Part shown: piece by piece, positions 39,701 through 47,418 of the stretch
Position numbering within the stretch: position 1 is the stretch's first letter
Layout: every line of letters begins with the position of its first letter
Assembly (NCBI GenBank): GCA_903913915.1
Contig: CAIWNE010000025.1
Location: 1-52,344 of the forward strand
Source of the DNA: an uncultured Opitutia bacterium
GTDB lineage: Bacteria; Verrucomicrobiota; Verrucomicrobiia; Opitutales; UBA953
Reading direction: 5' to 3'
Length of the DNA: 52,344 nucleotides
Position numbers and translations under genes: made by a program
The notes under the pieces: generated by a model
Seen by the model: only the letters and a program-made list of their open reading frames with translations
Database searches by the model: none
Told to the model about the DNA's origin: nothing

Positions 39701-42557
39701 CAAACTCCGGTTGGCTGAATCCGGCAAAGTCTAATCCGTAGTCGATAATGACTGCATGTCCACGGACCAAAGTAACATTGTCTCGGCTAAGATTCCGGAA
39801 CACCACCCCGACAGCCTTGCAGTCCGCCAAAAGTTTGGCGAACTGGCCAATGGTCGGCGATGCGGCGGAAGTCTGTTCTACGTATTCTCTTTCAATGACC
39901 AGGAGGCCCTCGTCGCTTTCCATGAGCTTGAGCTGACGGAGTCCCGGGACTTCCTGCGGCAGGCGCTCCAACAACCTGAGCGCAGGCATGGCAGCGCGGA
40001 CCCTGTCGGGCCTCGCGACATCTAACAATTTTACCGCAACCTGGCCGACCCTGAAAACAACTCCTTCCCAGCCGACCCCAAGTAGCTCAGCGTCCATAGA
40101 CAAACCTAGCATCTTCCGAGCACGCTCGACGCGCTGATCGATCAGTTGGTCGGTCCGGAGCGACTTGAAAGACGTCTGCATGGCGACCGCCTGCAATTCT
40201 AGCTGCTTGTATGTGTCCGAAAAATCTTGGCTCGTGATGTCTCCCAATAGTGTCTCTGAGTTGATCCGGATGCTTGCCGTATCCATCAGCGACTTGATCT
40301 TCTCAAGTTCGTCGGTCAAATTATTCGCCTGTTCTTCGTTTATCAGCTGCTGCTGACGCAGAGCCTGTAATTTTGAAAGGCATGACCCCACGAGTCCGCG
40401 TATGCGCCACGCCGAGAGCTCCATCGCCGCCAGACGCTCCCTGACGGCCTTGCGCGCGGCGTACGCAGCTCTATCGAGGCGATCATCCTCAAAGAATACT
40501 CCGCATATGCCCCGGACCGTCTGGGGAGAAATCTCGGAGAATGCCGCTTCGGCACCCCTATAAAGGCCATAGCCCAAGACATCTTGGACGAAAGTATCTG
40601 TCAGCCTCTCGACGGGCATCGAGTATTCCCTCCCATGCCGCACCGCCACGGCGGGGTGCATCACGATTTTTATGCCGTACAATTTCGCAAGGACGAGGCT
40701 ATGGAGCATGTCGGAACGCCTCACCCAGACACCATTAACGCAGGCACAATACTGCGGGCATAGCATCAGTTGCTCCGGCTTAAAGAATACGGTAGACCCT
40801 CCACGCATGATCGATTCCACAGCGGCGCCGATCGGCAGATTGGCTTCGTCGACCATTAACGGCCTGGTGAGCAACTCCCCTCCCCGCATCCGCCTGCAAT
40901 CAATGGTCGCCTTCTCTACCATCTGCGCGGGATTGAGACCCTTATATATGTCCGCTCCAAGCGGCGTCTCCAAATGCCGCGTATCGCGAGACAGATCGTA
41001 ATAACCGGCCGAACGCCTCAAGCCTATCGCTTCTTTTGAACTTCCGACAAAGGGCCCTGACGATCTACGGAGTGCTTGGTCGAGATCTAGTAGTTGCAGA
41101 CGAAGGGTCGCTTCAAACGGCAAAGGCGCAGCAGACGAATCCTGGCCGATGACTATGTCTACGCCGGAGTCCCGAAGCGCCAGCAACTGAGATACATCGG
41201 GCGATCGGCGTGACTTCGCAGTACGATCGTCATCTCCGCGAACTTCAAAAGTGAAGGTCTTGTCATCATCCAGGATCCACGCGGCGGCGTTCGGCCGATC
41301 CTTCGATTCCACAAAGACATAGCGATTGAGAATCGAGCGGGTCACCGCGATAGGCAAGCGACACACTCGCGCGTCCGGGATGACGGCAGCCTGATGGGGC
41401 GCCCAGTCTGCCATGACCTCTTCGGGCGTGATCCAACGAACCGCTACACCCGCGCGTTTCAACGACTCGACCGCCTCCGCCCACCGGGATCTCGCTAGCT
41501 GATCTATTGGGCCGTTTTCCAGCAACACCGCGGTCACCCCCAAGACGCCCGGGTGTGAAGGAAGCCGAGCGACCTCTCCGAAAAGCCGACTGGCCTGTGC
41601 GGGCAAAGCCGAATCGGTGGCGATTCCTAAGACGAAATATAGCCCCGACGATGCCATCTCCGCGAATACTTGAGATTGCTGCTGAGGTCTGCCGTTTTCG
41701 GCTACCTCAGCGGATCTGAGATATTTCTCGGCAAACCCGAAGCGTTCTTGGGCCGACCGGAGGAAAGCCTCATGGGCGCTCGCTTCAAAGTCGCCGGCAT
41801 GCTTCGCGAAAAACCTTCGCAGGCCTTCGCCCTTAGAAAATCGGCCGATTGTCAGCCGATCTGGCCTTGGGTCGGCATAATGATGAACACTGTGCGTAGC
41901 CAGGGGCCTGAATTTGAAGTCATGTAAGCGACTAAGACGAATGCACAGATCACGGTCCGTGCAGCTGGGCAGATTTTCGTCAAAACCGCCTACTTCGAGA
42001 AATCGAGCCAACTTCAGAAATAGGTTAGAACCTTGAACATGGATATTCCGAATGAACAGCGCGGCGGCGTCCAGCGCTGTCGGAATGCTTTGTCGGCGTC
42101 CTTCGTCTTCAGGGCTTTCATGGCGAATCAACCCGGCCACGATCATGTCGGCCCTCCAAATCGCCGCCGCATGCTGACAAATCGACAAGTGGTCACTCGC
42201 CCATGCGTCATCATCGTCCAGCACGGCGACATACCAGTTATCGGCATCCTCACCGAAGCGGCGGCAGAGCTCGTCTAGTCCTGAGTTCCATGCGCCCGAC
42301 GCTGATTTTCTCGTCCTTCGGTTTCCAAGAATCACAATTTCCGGGCAAGTGGCTGAAGATGACCACACCCTGGCAACGATAGGCTTCATGATTTCGTCGG
42401 CCGACTGACCTTGTTCACCGTCGTGCACCAAGACCAATACATCAGGAGGGCATGATTGAGCTCGGACCGATGCTAAAGCCCGATGTTCCAACAGGTCCAA
42501 CCGGCCCGAACAAGCGATCAGGGCGGCGACCTTTGGGCTATCCGAAATTCTACCCAT
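36690..42557 (-). CDS. 1955-residue multidomain glycosyltransferase-kinase-methyltransferase-phosphatase
   Basis: Domains in order: a GT2 glycosyltransferase (1 to about 290; DDDD at 114-117, CTDRDLCIRLS). A second GT-A-like region (about 310-720; DDD at 430-432). A coiled-coil-like helix stretch (about 725-810). A kinase-like domain (about 815-960) with GVGWEGVVF, Lys843 in VAVK, Asp926 in NLSRDNV and Asp939 in IIDYG. A class I methyltransferase (about 1000-1230; VLDYGCGK from 1024). Another GT2 (about 1240-1490; DSD at 1347-1349). Another GT2 (about 1500-1730; VVIDDGSDE, DMDD at 1601-1604). A histidine phosphatase at the end (RHAD with His1769; THD with His1911). The kinase-methyltransferase pair beside coiled coil recalls WbdD, which caps O-antigen chains. 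It overlaps the epimerase by 8 bp and the SLOG gene by 11 bp. Confidence 0.8.
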   Translation of the reverse strand: MGRISDSPKVAALIACSGRLDLLEHRALASVRAQSCPPDVLVLVHDGEQGQSADEIMKPIVARVWSSSATCPEIVILGNRRTRKSASGAWNSGLDELCRRFGEDADNWYVAVLDDDDAWASDHLSICQHAAAIWRADMIVAGLIRHESPEDEGRRQSIPTALDAAALFIRNIHVQGSNLFLKLARFLEVGGFDENLPSCTDRDLCIRLSRLHDFKFRPLATHSVHHYADPRPDRLTIGRFSKGEGLRRFFAKHAGDFEASAHEAFLRSAQERFGFAEKYLRSAEVAENGRPQQQSQVFAEMASSGLYFVLGIATDSALPAQASRLFGEVARLPSHPGVLGVTAVLLENGPIDQLARSRWAEAVESLKRAGVAVRWITPEEVMADWAPHQAAVIPDARVCRLPIAVTRSILNRYVFVESKDRPNAAAWILDDDKTFTFEVRGDDDRTAKSRRSPDVSQLLALRDSGVDIVIGQDSSAAPLPFEATLRLQLLDLDQALRRSSGPFVGSSKEAIGLRRSAGYYDLSRDTRHLETPLGADIYKGLNPAQMVEKATIDCRRMRGGELLTRPLMVDEANLPIGAAVESIMRGGSTVFFKPEQLMLCPQYCACVNGVWVRRSDMLHSLVLAKLYGIKIVMHPAVAVRHGREYSMPVERLTDTFVQDVLGYGLYRGAEAAFSEISPQTVRGICGVFFEDDRLDRAAYAARKAVRERLAAMELSAWRIRGLVGSCLSKLQALRQQQLINEEQANNLTDELEKIKSLMDTASIRINSETLLGDITSQDFSDTYKQLELQAVAMQTSFKSLRTDQLIDQRVERARKMLGLSMDAELLGVGWEGVVFRVGQVAVKLLDVARPDRVRAAMPALRLLERLPQEVPGLRQLKLMESDEGLLVIEREYVEQTSAASPTIGQFAKLLADCKAVGVVFRNLSRDNVTLVRGHAVIIDYGLDFAGFSQPEFETMARKAWLCVRFWHRADLNRLLSLAWKDHQAPELDGFEEFWRWHCSDKKSATAVCDEMVEEILSRHAFESVLDYGCGKQAYTARRLSKSGKKVAGFDPGEGLKKRWENGVNNGDMFLTDSRALAVARGPYDAVVCSLVLCELQSEEAFRQVVADLGAAVKKTGRVVVLMCDPVSTFGPPTTIHLERKLPDDAAYGGKFEYGEVAESGRPRKEYHRSIRTVRRALLEAGLWVVSKKRNNAYDSATGLPATDFIAWECQPFSIEHPDASVSLVIKASALEADSLEAQVDHLVQQLETPRVFIERILAIDSRTEGFVRQYGSPDLGKTLEAAGRLKARGLIDQIILAPPDGSSEAEGINRRWFGLGSSWTHTKSGAPLVSPLGAFDSCRGDYILQVDSDLLIRREDRRHDFVGEAIAALRSSPAALTVSLNILNKEDQPFVANDPEGIPYRVECRGCIFDRARLMASRPFLNRSADDGKLELAWHRSMDQACLAGHAVSLRGGGRQTAFIHPQNSFKRSGREWNLVMALIEQGALFNGQVGKVDLVGSALEWLPSPRPEPFVYIVTGRNVPYGKMLRCYESMRRQTGYAWGAVVIDDGSDEHSREACRRVFAQSPNITLLQPRRRRGQLANTITAIRDLCSDPEAVIITLDMDDALIGTEVLKELANAHGSGADLTVGSMVRTDKPADYPANFTDLVSSRGGNVWQHLRSFRKRLFDGIPDWRLRLDGKYVEVCVDWAFMVPIVERALAPRHLSSKLYYYESSGLGKNGQRAEREAAIARIMKRYMPGGHCGRSSGLITKEEIMAGGWSGRDGLLILRHADRPSLKGLGKGADEVSITEKGRADSRALGLALGRATQVVSSGVLRARQTAQEIMLALGHDASDVRSFRSLCRLSADHADRTAYDAHKARLGWHSLVDAWIDGALDDPGAILPSHVSAMGAIRELMASDGLKQQGLNIVVTHDFYVFALLEAMHGKRQWRGKGIPTLAGVFLDYEDARLLIEAYGA

Positions 42558-43485
42558 TTTGATCGTTCGACTGATACCATGAAGCGAAGCCCCGGACGGC
42601 GTCAGGAAATGCCACCTTGGGACGCCATGCCAGTCGCGTCATGGCGCCTGATGAATCCGACCATGTTTTCTTCGGCATATAAGGCGGAAGCGTGCCCAAC
42701 TCGTGGAACAGGGCCTTCCCCATGGCCTCTGCCAGCAGCTTCGCCAGAACGTCAGCGCCATAACACACGCCGCTCCCTATGTTGTATGTTTCACAACCTT
42801 CCCAGGGAAGCTCGGCGGCAAGGGCGAATGCGGACACCACGTCGTACACGCTCGTGAAATCCCGCATCGCGCCCACATGAAGGTTCACCTTCGCGTGCTT
42901 CGATATTGCCTCAGCGAACTTCCATGGCGCCATGTCTGGACGACCCATAGGACCAATGACAGTAAACGGACGAAGTATCCGGGCGTGAATTCCTCGAAGC
43001 TTGCTGGCTTGCCTGATCTTTTCTTCTCCTTCGAGCTTCGTCTGGCCATATCTCCCGATTGGCGTAGGCGAATCAGCCTCGTTGACTTGGCCGCTCGCAT
43101 CACCGTACACCGATGACGAAGATGCATAAATGATGCGCCTGAGGGCTGTGCTCGCACATGCTTCTATAACCGAATCCACGCCATGAACGTTAACCCTCCG
43201 GTAAAGCCCGGGGTCCTGTTCGGCCTCCGCGACACCAGGCTTAGCGGCCAGATGAATCAGCGTGTCGGCATCAAATTCACGGATTACTCGAGCTAGGTTA
43301 GCCGTATCAAGTATGTCGCCAGCGATGATTTCAGCGTTACAATATCGTGCGCGGGCAACCTTCAGCCAAACTGGGGCACTCGCTGAACCGTGGTCGTAAG
43401 CAAGCACGTCGTGACCCTTCGAAACGAGATGAGCGCAGAGGTGTGATCCGATGAAACCGGCTCCGCCCGTGACGAGGATTCTCAT
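42550..43485 (-). CDS. NAD-dependent sugar-nucleotide epimerase/dehydratase
   Basis: The protein has 311 residues, an extended short-chain dehydrogenase. The NAD-binding loop is at the start: ILVTGGAGFIGSHL (residues 3-16). Asp31 follows in VLAYDHGS. The catalytic pair is Tyr146 and Lys150 in RYGQTKLEGEE, with SSSSVYGDASGQV supplying the Ser. The family includes UDP-glucose and UDP-glucuronate 4-epimerases and related dehydratases; the exact sugar cannot be read. It follows the UDP-glucose-dehydrogenase-like gene with a 4-bp overlap, so conversion of a UDP-uronate, for example to a galacto form, is plausible. It overlaps the megaglycosyltransferase by 8 bp, which would use its product. Confidence 0.88.
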   Translation of the reverse strand: MRILVTGGAGFIGSHLCAHLVSKGHDVLAYDHGSASAPVWLKVARARYCNAEIIAGDILDTANLARVIREFDADTLIHLAAKPGVAEAEQDPGLYRRVNVHGVDSVIEACASTALRRIIYASSSSVYGDASGQVNEADSPTPIGRYGQTKLEGEEKIRQASKLRGIHARILRPFTVIGPMGRPDMAPWKFAEAISKHAKVNLHVGAMRDFTSVYDVVSAFALAAELPWEGCETYNIGSGVCYGADVLAKLLAEAMGKALFHELGTLPPYMPKKTWSDSSGAMTRLAWRPKVAFPDAVRGFASWYQSNDQNG

Positions 43486-44672
43486 CGGGAAGACCTCCCT
43501 AGGCTGATGAGTCGGAGGATTGACATGGCTTCGGGCTGGATGATGCCATGGGCATCGTAGATGGCCACGCTCGCCGAAGCCTTCTTACGCCAGTCCATTT
43601 CCTTGAAAGATGCGTCGTTGGTCAGAATGGCGATCACGCTGGCGCCTTGGGCGGCTGCCGTCGGACGCGATTCAACGGTAACTCCTTTTAGTCGTTTCAT
43701 CCGAGGGTCGTATGCGGCCACCGGGTGGCCAGCCGCGACCAGGCCATCGATGATCCGCAACGAAGGCGAGTTTCGCACGTCATTGACGCCCCCCTTGAAG
43801 GCTAGGCCAAAGACGGCGACCTTTCCGCCTCGGCCAGCAGCCTTACTGATCGCCCGGGTGACTCGGCGGATATGACTATCGTTGAGTTCGATGACCGACT
43901 GCCAATACTGGGCGACCTCCGGATGGCCTAAGCATTTGGCAAGTACCACGAGCAGGCGAAGGTCCTTCTCCAGGCAGGAACCGCCGAAGCCAGGGGAGGC
44001 GTTAAGGAATTCCCGTCCGAGACGCGGATCCCGGCCGACGGCACGGGCGACGGCGCGGACATCTCCCCCGGACTTTTCGCACAACGCCGTTAGCGAATTG
44101 ATAGAGCTGACGCGCTGGGCGAGCATCGCGTTCGCAAGAAGCTTAGCCAGCTGAGCCGACCACGCATCCATACGGATGATGCGGGATGCCGGCACCCAGG
44201 CACGGTAGAGGCTCACGACGGCATCGACGGCATCTTTATCTTCGCCCCCGACCAAGACCCGGTGCGGCTTAAGGATGTCTCTTTCGGCCGTACCTTCTGA
44301 CATGAACTCGGGGCAGACCACCACCCGGCGGCAGGTCAATTTTTGCAGCTTGGCGGCATCCCCGGGAACGAGCGTCGACTTGATTACGACAATCGTAGAA
44401 GGCTCGGCATCTTTCGCGATCTGCCGTGCCAGGCGCTTCCAGCCTGCGCCTTCGAGCCCTTCTCCTTTGAGGTGGCTAGGCACGCAAAGAAACAAGAAAT
44501 CGGCCGTCCGGACAGCTTCCTTCATCGTTTCCGCGATGCGGACTTTGCCGACGGAGCGGCCAGTTGCTGCCGCATCATACGCCACAAGCTTTGCACCTTT
44601 GACCTTCTCGGCCATAACAGCGCCCAGGGCCCGTCCGACGACGCCATAACCGATGATCGCGATACGGGGCAT
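43482..44672 (-). CDS. UDP-glucose/GDP-mannose dehydrogenase family protein
   Basis: The protein has 396 residues from the ATG at 44672 (MPRIAIIGYGVVGRALG). An ATG seven codons upstream (44693) is an alternative; neither has a good ribosome site. The N-terminal Rossmann domain is followed by LCVPSHL, STLVPG, CPEFMSEGTAERD, and the catalytic Cys233 in GFGGSCLEKD. The C-terminal NAD-binding half has VAVFGLAFKGGVNDVRNSPSLRII, the usual LAFKxxxxDxRxS motif. Members oxidise a UDP-hexose (or GDP-mannose) to the uronate with two NAD. The epimerase and multi-GT protein follow in one transcript, so this enzyme should supply an activated uronic acid. It begins shortly after the terminator of the peptide operon. 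Confidence 0.9.
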   Translation of the reverse strand: MPRIAIIGYGVVGRALGAVMAEKVKGAKLVAYDAAATGRSVGKVRIAETMKEAVRTADFLFLCVPSHLKGEGLEGAGWKRLARQIAKDAEPSTIVVIKSTLVPGDAAKLQKLTCRRVVVCPEFMSEGTAERDILKPHRVLVGGEDKDAVDAVVSLYRAWVPASRIIRMDAWSAQLAKLLANAMLAQRVSSINSLTALCEKSGGDVRAVARAVGRDPRLGREFLNASPGFGGSCLEKDLRLLVVLAKCLGHPEVAQYWQSVIELNDSHIRRVTRAISKAAGRGGKVAVFGLAFKGGVNDVRNSPSLRIIDGLVAAGHPVAAYDPRMKRLKGVTVESRPTAAAQGASVIAILTNDASFKEMDWRKKASASVAIYDAHGIIQPEAMSILRLISLGRSSR

Positions 44673-44724
44673 GCTCAAAGAACGGTAAGCCATTAAGTTT
44701 TCAGTAGAAGCCAATTCTTTAAGC

Positions 44725-44759
44725 GTAAACAAAACAGGGGGCCACTGCGTGGCCCCCTG
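44725..44759 (-). terminator. Rho-independent terminator after the peptide gene
   Basis: A perfect 11-bp stem CAGGGGGCCAC / GTGGCCCCCTG with a 3-base loop, followed on the minus strand by TTTTGTTT. It separates the peptide operon from the dehydrogenase-epimerase-GT unit and is duplicated at 35993-36025. Confidence 0.85.
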
Positions 44760-44782
44760 GAGTCTCGGGATCAGGTCCTCGC

Positions 44783-44872
44783 TTACTTTCCGCGAGGGCC
44801 GTTGCCGCGGCCGCCGCCGGACGGATTGCCGGTGGTGCTCGGGTAATTGCCGCCGTTGCCTTGGTTGGACAT
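44783..44872 (-). CDS. 29-residue Gly/Asn/Arg-rich peptide, candidate RiPP precursor
   Basis: The ATG at 44872 has GAAAGG six bases upstream, the clearest ribosome site in this cluster. The 29-residue product starts MSNQGNGGNYP and continues with STTGNPSGGGRGNG, ending in a short basic tail (last residue Lys). It has no Cys, no hydrophobic stretch and no signal peptide. The gene lies 37 bp after a B12-type radical SAM gene on the same strand and is followed by a strong terminator, the usual layout of a precursor peptide and its maturase. Its C-terminal 18 codons and terminator are duplicated at 36.0 kb. Possible modified residues are Asn, Ser, Thr, Tyr or Arg. An alternative is a low-complexity structural or regulatory peptide; the maturation product is unknown. 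Confidence 0.6.
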   Translation of the reverse strand: MSNQGNGGNYPSTTGNPSGGGRGNGPRGK

Positions 44873-44909
44873 GTGTTGCCTTTCTATCCTGGGGGGTTGT
44901 TCGGAGTGC

Positions 44910-46391
44910 TTACGCCGCGATGGCGGAAGATTGGATAATCCGGTATTCAAGTAACGACGACCAGGGCCAGCGCCGGACGACTTCGATGCCAAAGGCTTGG
45001 GGTGCGAGACCCATCGGAGAGATCATTTCCAGCTGGAAGGTGTTGTGCTCGATCATGGCCTTAAGGCGAGGGCGAGCGTCGACTTCCTCCCTGACCACGC
45101 CTAGCCAATGCTCTTCCTGGGCCGCATCGGCTCCCGGCAGGCCGGTCATGTAATTGATGACGATGGCCACCCCGGCCTCGGCCGCCGCATCCAAGAAGCC
45201 CGTCAGTACCTCCGGGGATTGCGGCTTGTTGATGAGCACTTGGGAAGCCTCGTCCAAAGTTTCCAGGCCGATTTCCAGGGTGCGTAGTCCCTCGGAATGC
45301 AGACGCTTCAGGGTCTGAAGGTTGAGGTTAGGGTGAAGCTTGGTGCAAGCGCTCCACATGACCCGTCCCTTTATCATATCGGCGATGGCGCCCAGCTGGT
45401 TAAGCACGAGCAGGCTATCTTTGAACGAAAGCACCGCCTCGCGTTCGGCAGCCAATGCTATGACTGACTCCAACCCGCTGATATCGAGCTTGCGATGCTT
45501 ACCCTCGATCTTGGGGTATGTGCAGAAAGAGCACTTACCGTAGGCGCAGCCGCGTGAGGCTTGCACCGGGAGAGTCAGGCTTCCCGCCCCGTACCCGGAC
45601 AGATCAAAGGCCGGAACGGCTTTGGGGTCTTCTTTAGCGCGGAACTGCTGGGTGGCGGCAGCGAACACCTCCTTCGGCCATGGGTTGCCGCTGGCGACAG
45701 AGTCGAGTAACTCGACCCAGGTGCGCTCGGCATAGCCTACGACAAACCCATCGATGCCTTGGCCATAGGCGGCATCACGGCTGATGGGCTCGGCCAAGGC
45801 GGTAACATGTGCGCCACCCCAGACGACCGGCACGCCTGGCCACACCTGACGGACGATCGCCGTGACGGCGAGGGCGGCGATGACCTGCCCGCTGAACATG
45901 ACCGAAAGGCCCACGATATCTGGACGGCTTGCCTGATTCAGATGAGCACTAACCCACTCCCCGAAGGAACCCTTGGCCAGATTCATGGCGCAGGCGATGA
46001 CTTCGTCATGCGCGGCGTTGAGCACCACCGTACGGGACTCCCATTCGTTACGAACTAGCGCGAACGGCCAGTGACTGGCGCAAAGCGCCTGCCATTCCTG
46101 GTAGAGACGCGACAGCTCCTTGGAAGGCTTGTCGTGGTCGCCCTTGATCTGACCGGAAGTGTGGGCCGACGTGATGCGCTCCTGGATCCACTGACGATTG
46201 AGGTCGAGTACGGTGACGTCATGGCCTGCGCACTCGCCCGCGCCCTTCAAATATGCGGGGCCAGCCATCGGCCCGCCGAAATGCTTGAGGAAGGGCGGAA
46301 CAACCAGCAACGACGTGGCCTTCAACCGAAGGTCGCGCTCGACGGGCAAGGGGGCGCCGTCGGTAGTGAGGTAGATCGAAGCGTCGATCAT
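44910..46391 (-). CDS. B12-binding-type radical SAM enzyme
   Basis: The protein has 493 residues. The cluster-binding Cys are Cys282, Cys287 and Cys290 in RGCAYGKCSFC, the C-x4-C-x2-C spacing seen in several B12-binding radical SAM groups, including RiPP maturases. Residues about 25-205 resemble the B12-binding Rossmann domain (SLLVVPPFLKHFGG, VTVLDLN, DIVGLSVMFSGQ, VPVVWGGAHVTALAEP). The cobalamin-ligating DxHxxG motif is not seen. The SAM barrel continues with EAVLSFKDSLLVLN, GLRTLEIGLETLDEASQ and VAIVINYMTGLPGAD. It starts 3 bp after the hypothetical protein at 46395 and is followed 37 bp later by the peptide gene. Peptide modification is the best guess; tetrapyrrole or lipid chemistry is the alternative. 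Confidence 0.85.
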   Translation of the reverse strand: MIDASIYLTTDGAPLPVERDLRLKATSLLVVPPFLKHFGGPMAGPAYLKGAGECAGHDVTVLDLNRQWIQERITSAHTSGQIKGDHDKPSKELSRLYQEWQALCASHWPFALVRNEWESRTVVLNAAHDEVIACAMNLAKGSFGEWVSAHLNQASRPDIVGLSVMFSGQVIAALAVTAIVRQVWPGVPVVWGGAHVTALAEPISRDAAYGQGIDGFVVGYAERTWVELLDSVASGNPWPKEVFAAATQQFRAKEDPKAVPAFDLSGYGAGSLTLPVQASRGCAYGKCSFCTYPKIEGKHRKLDISGLESVIALAAEREAVLSFKDSLLVLNQLGAIADMIKGRVMWSACTKLHPNLNLQTLKRLHSEGLRTLEIGLETLDEASQVLINKPQSPEVLTGFLDAAAEAGVAIVINYMTGLPGADAAQEEHWLGVVREEVDARPRLKAMIEHNTFQLEMISPMGLAPQAFGIEVVRRWPWSSLLEYRIIQSSAIAA

Positions 46392-46394
46392 ACA

Positions 46395-47150
46395 TCAAGC
46401 CCCGCGGCCATGGCGGCCGAAGCGTGCGAGGATGAGCTTCCGGGCCTCTGGGTCCCAGTCGAAGTAGATGGACATGCAGGAGCGCGGGTTGAGCCCGTGC
46501 CCGAGGGTGACGTGCAGAGGGAAGAGCCGGTGCACGCCCTTATAGGTCGCGCTGTAGTCAGCGGCGTAGCGAATCTTGGCGCGCTCGCCGAGGTCGGCGC
46601 CGAAGTGGCTGAGGCCGGCCTGGCTGGCCAGGAAGTCATCGGGCTTCAGGGCGTTGGCGGGGTCGGCCTTGAGCTTGGCGAAGGCGACGAGCCCCGTGAG
46701 ATAACGGTCCAGCGTGCTGTCGTGCTCAAAGAGACAGTCCGGCGCTTCGTTGAGCGCTTCCGGTAGGACGATGAGGTGTTCGGCGAAATCTGGCTTCGTA
46801 AGGTGTTCCGCCAGGACCTCATGCGCCGGGCGAAAGGTCTTCGTGGCCTTGAGCGGCGCGGAGATTTTTTCGTGCAACGGCTGGATAAAGTTACGCCCGA
46901 CGAGTCGACGACAGACTTTCATGGCTTCGCTGGCCCGGCGAGCAGAGGCACGCACCGAGAGCTGCCGCTCCGAGGCTAGGTGGAAGTTGATCGTCGACTG
47001 GTCGGCGAGGAACGTGATGACGGCGACGGAAGACTCCAGGGTCGTGCCGACCATCTGGAAGGATTCCTTGGCGGTACGCTGGATGATCTCCAGGAGCCTG
47101 CGGCCCGGGAGATCGTAGCGGTAGTTGAGACTGATGGCTGGGGTGCTCAT
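46395..47150 (-). CDS. Hypothetical protein heading the radical SAM/peptide operon
   Basis: The protein has 251 residues from the ATG at 47150, chosen because its length then equals that of its paralogue at 35159-35923 (254). An ATG at 47261 has a better ribosome site (AGGG, 7 bases upstream) but adds 37 residues without homology. Shared features are LTKPDFAEHLIVLPEALNE, CLFEHDSTLDRYLTGLVAFA, LHVTLGHGLNPRSCMSIYFD and WDPEARKLILARFGRH. I do not recognise the family. It ends 3 bp before the radical SAM gene, so the two are translated together. It could be a partner that binds the peptide or the enzyme, but its paralogue sits with nucleases, which argues for a more general role. Confidence 0.65.
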   Translation of the reverse strand: MSTPAISLNYRYDLPGRRLLEIIQRTAKESFQMVGTTLESSVAVITFLADQSTINFHLASERQLSVRASARRASEAMKVCRRLVGRNFIQPLHEKISAPLKATKTFRPAHEVLAEHLTKPDFAEHLIVLPEALNEAPDCLFEHDSTLDRYLTGLVAFAKLKADPANALKPDDFLASQAGLSHFGADLGERAKIRYAADYSATYKGVHRLFPLHVTLGHGLNPRSCMSIYFDWDPEARKLILARFGRHGRGA

Positions 47151-47237
47151 GTGCGGTGAACGAACCCCAGTGTCCCCTCCGAGTTTCAGCCCGCAAGGCG
47201 ATGACGCCGGGTAGCCGCCCCCGGCATAGGTACTGGC

Positions 47238-47305
47238 GTGTCGCACGAATGTCTGACTCATGTTTCTACCCTATAAAACAAGGGCTAAACCTGTGTCGCA
47301 CGAAT
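47238..47305. promoter_or_regulatory. Direct repeat GTGTCGCACGAAT, possible operator pair
   Basis: The 13-bp sequence occurs twice in the same orientation, at 47238-47250 and 47293-47305, 55 bp apart, in the divergent region between the peptide operon and the gene at 47419. CTATAAAA lies between the copies. The spacing is about five helical turns, which would suit a regulator that loops or covers both promoters. Confidence 0.4.
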
Positions 47306-47418
47306 TATTGCCCCCGGGGCGGCGGATAAAATGCCTTCCTCATTGTAATCGTCCGGGCGGCCCTCTGCCCCCAACTCTGCGCTCGATACAGCATCCAGTA
47401 TACTCCTATAAAGCATCC

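Noticed and set aside
47151-47261. Start of the operon-leading protein at 47261
   Set aside because: It has a better ribosome site, but the added 37 residues have no match in the paralogue, whose length fits the start at 47150.
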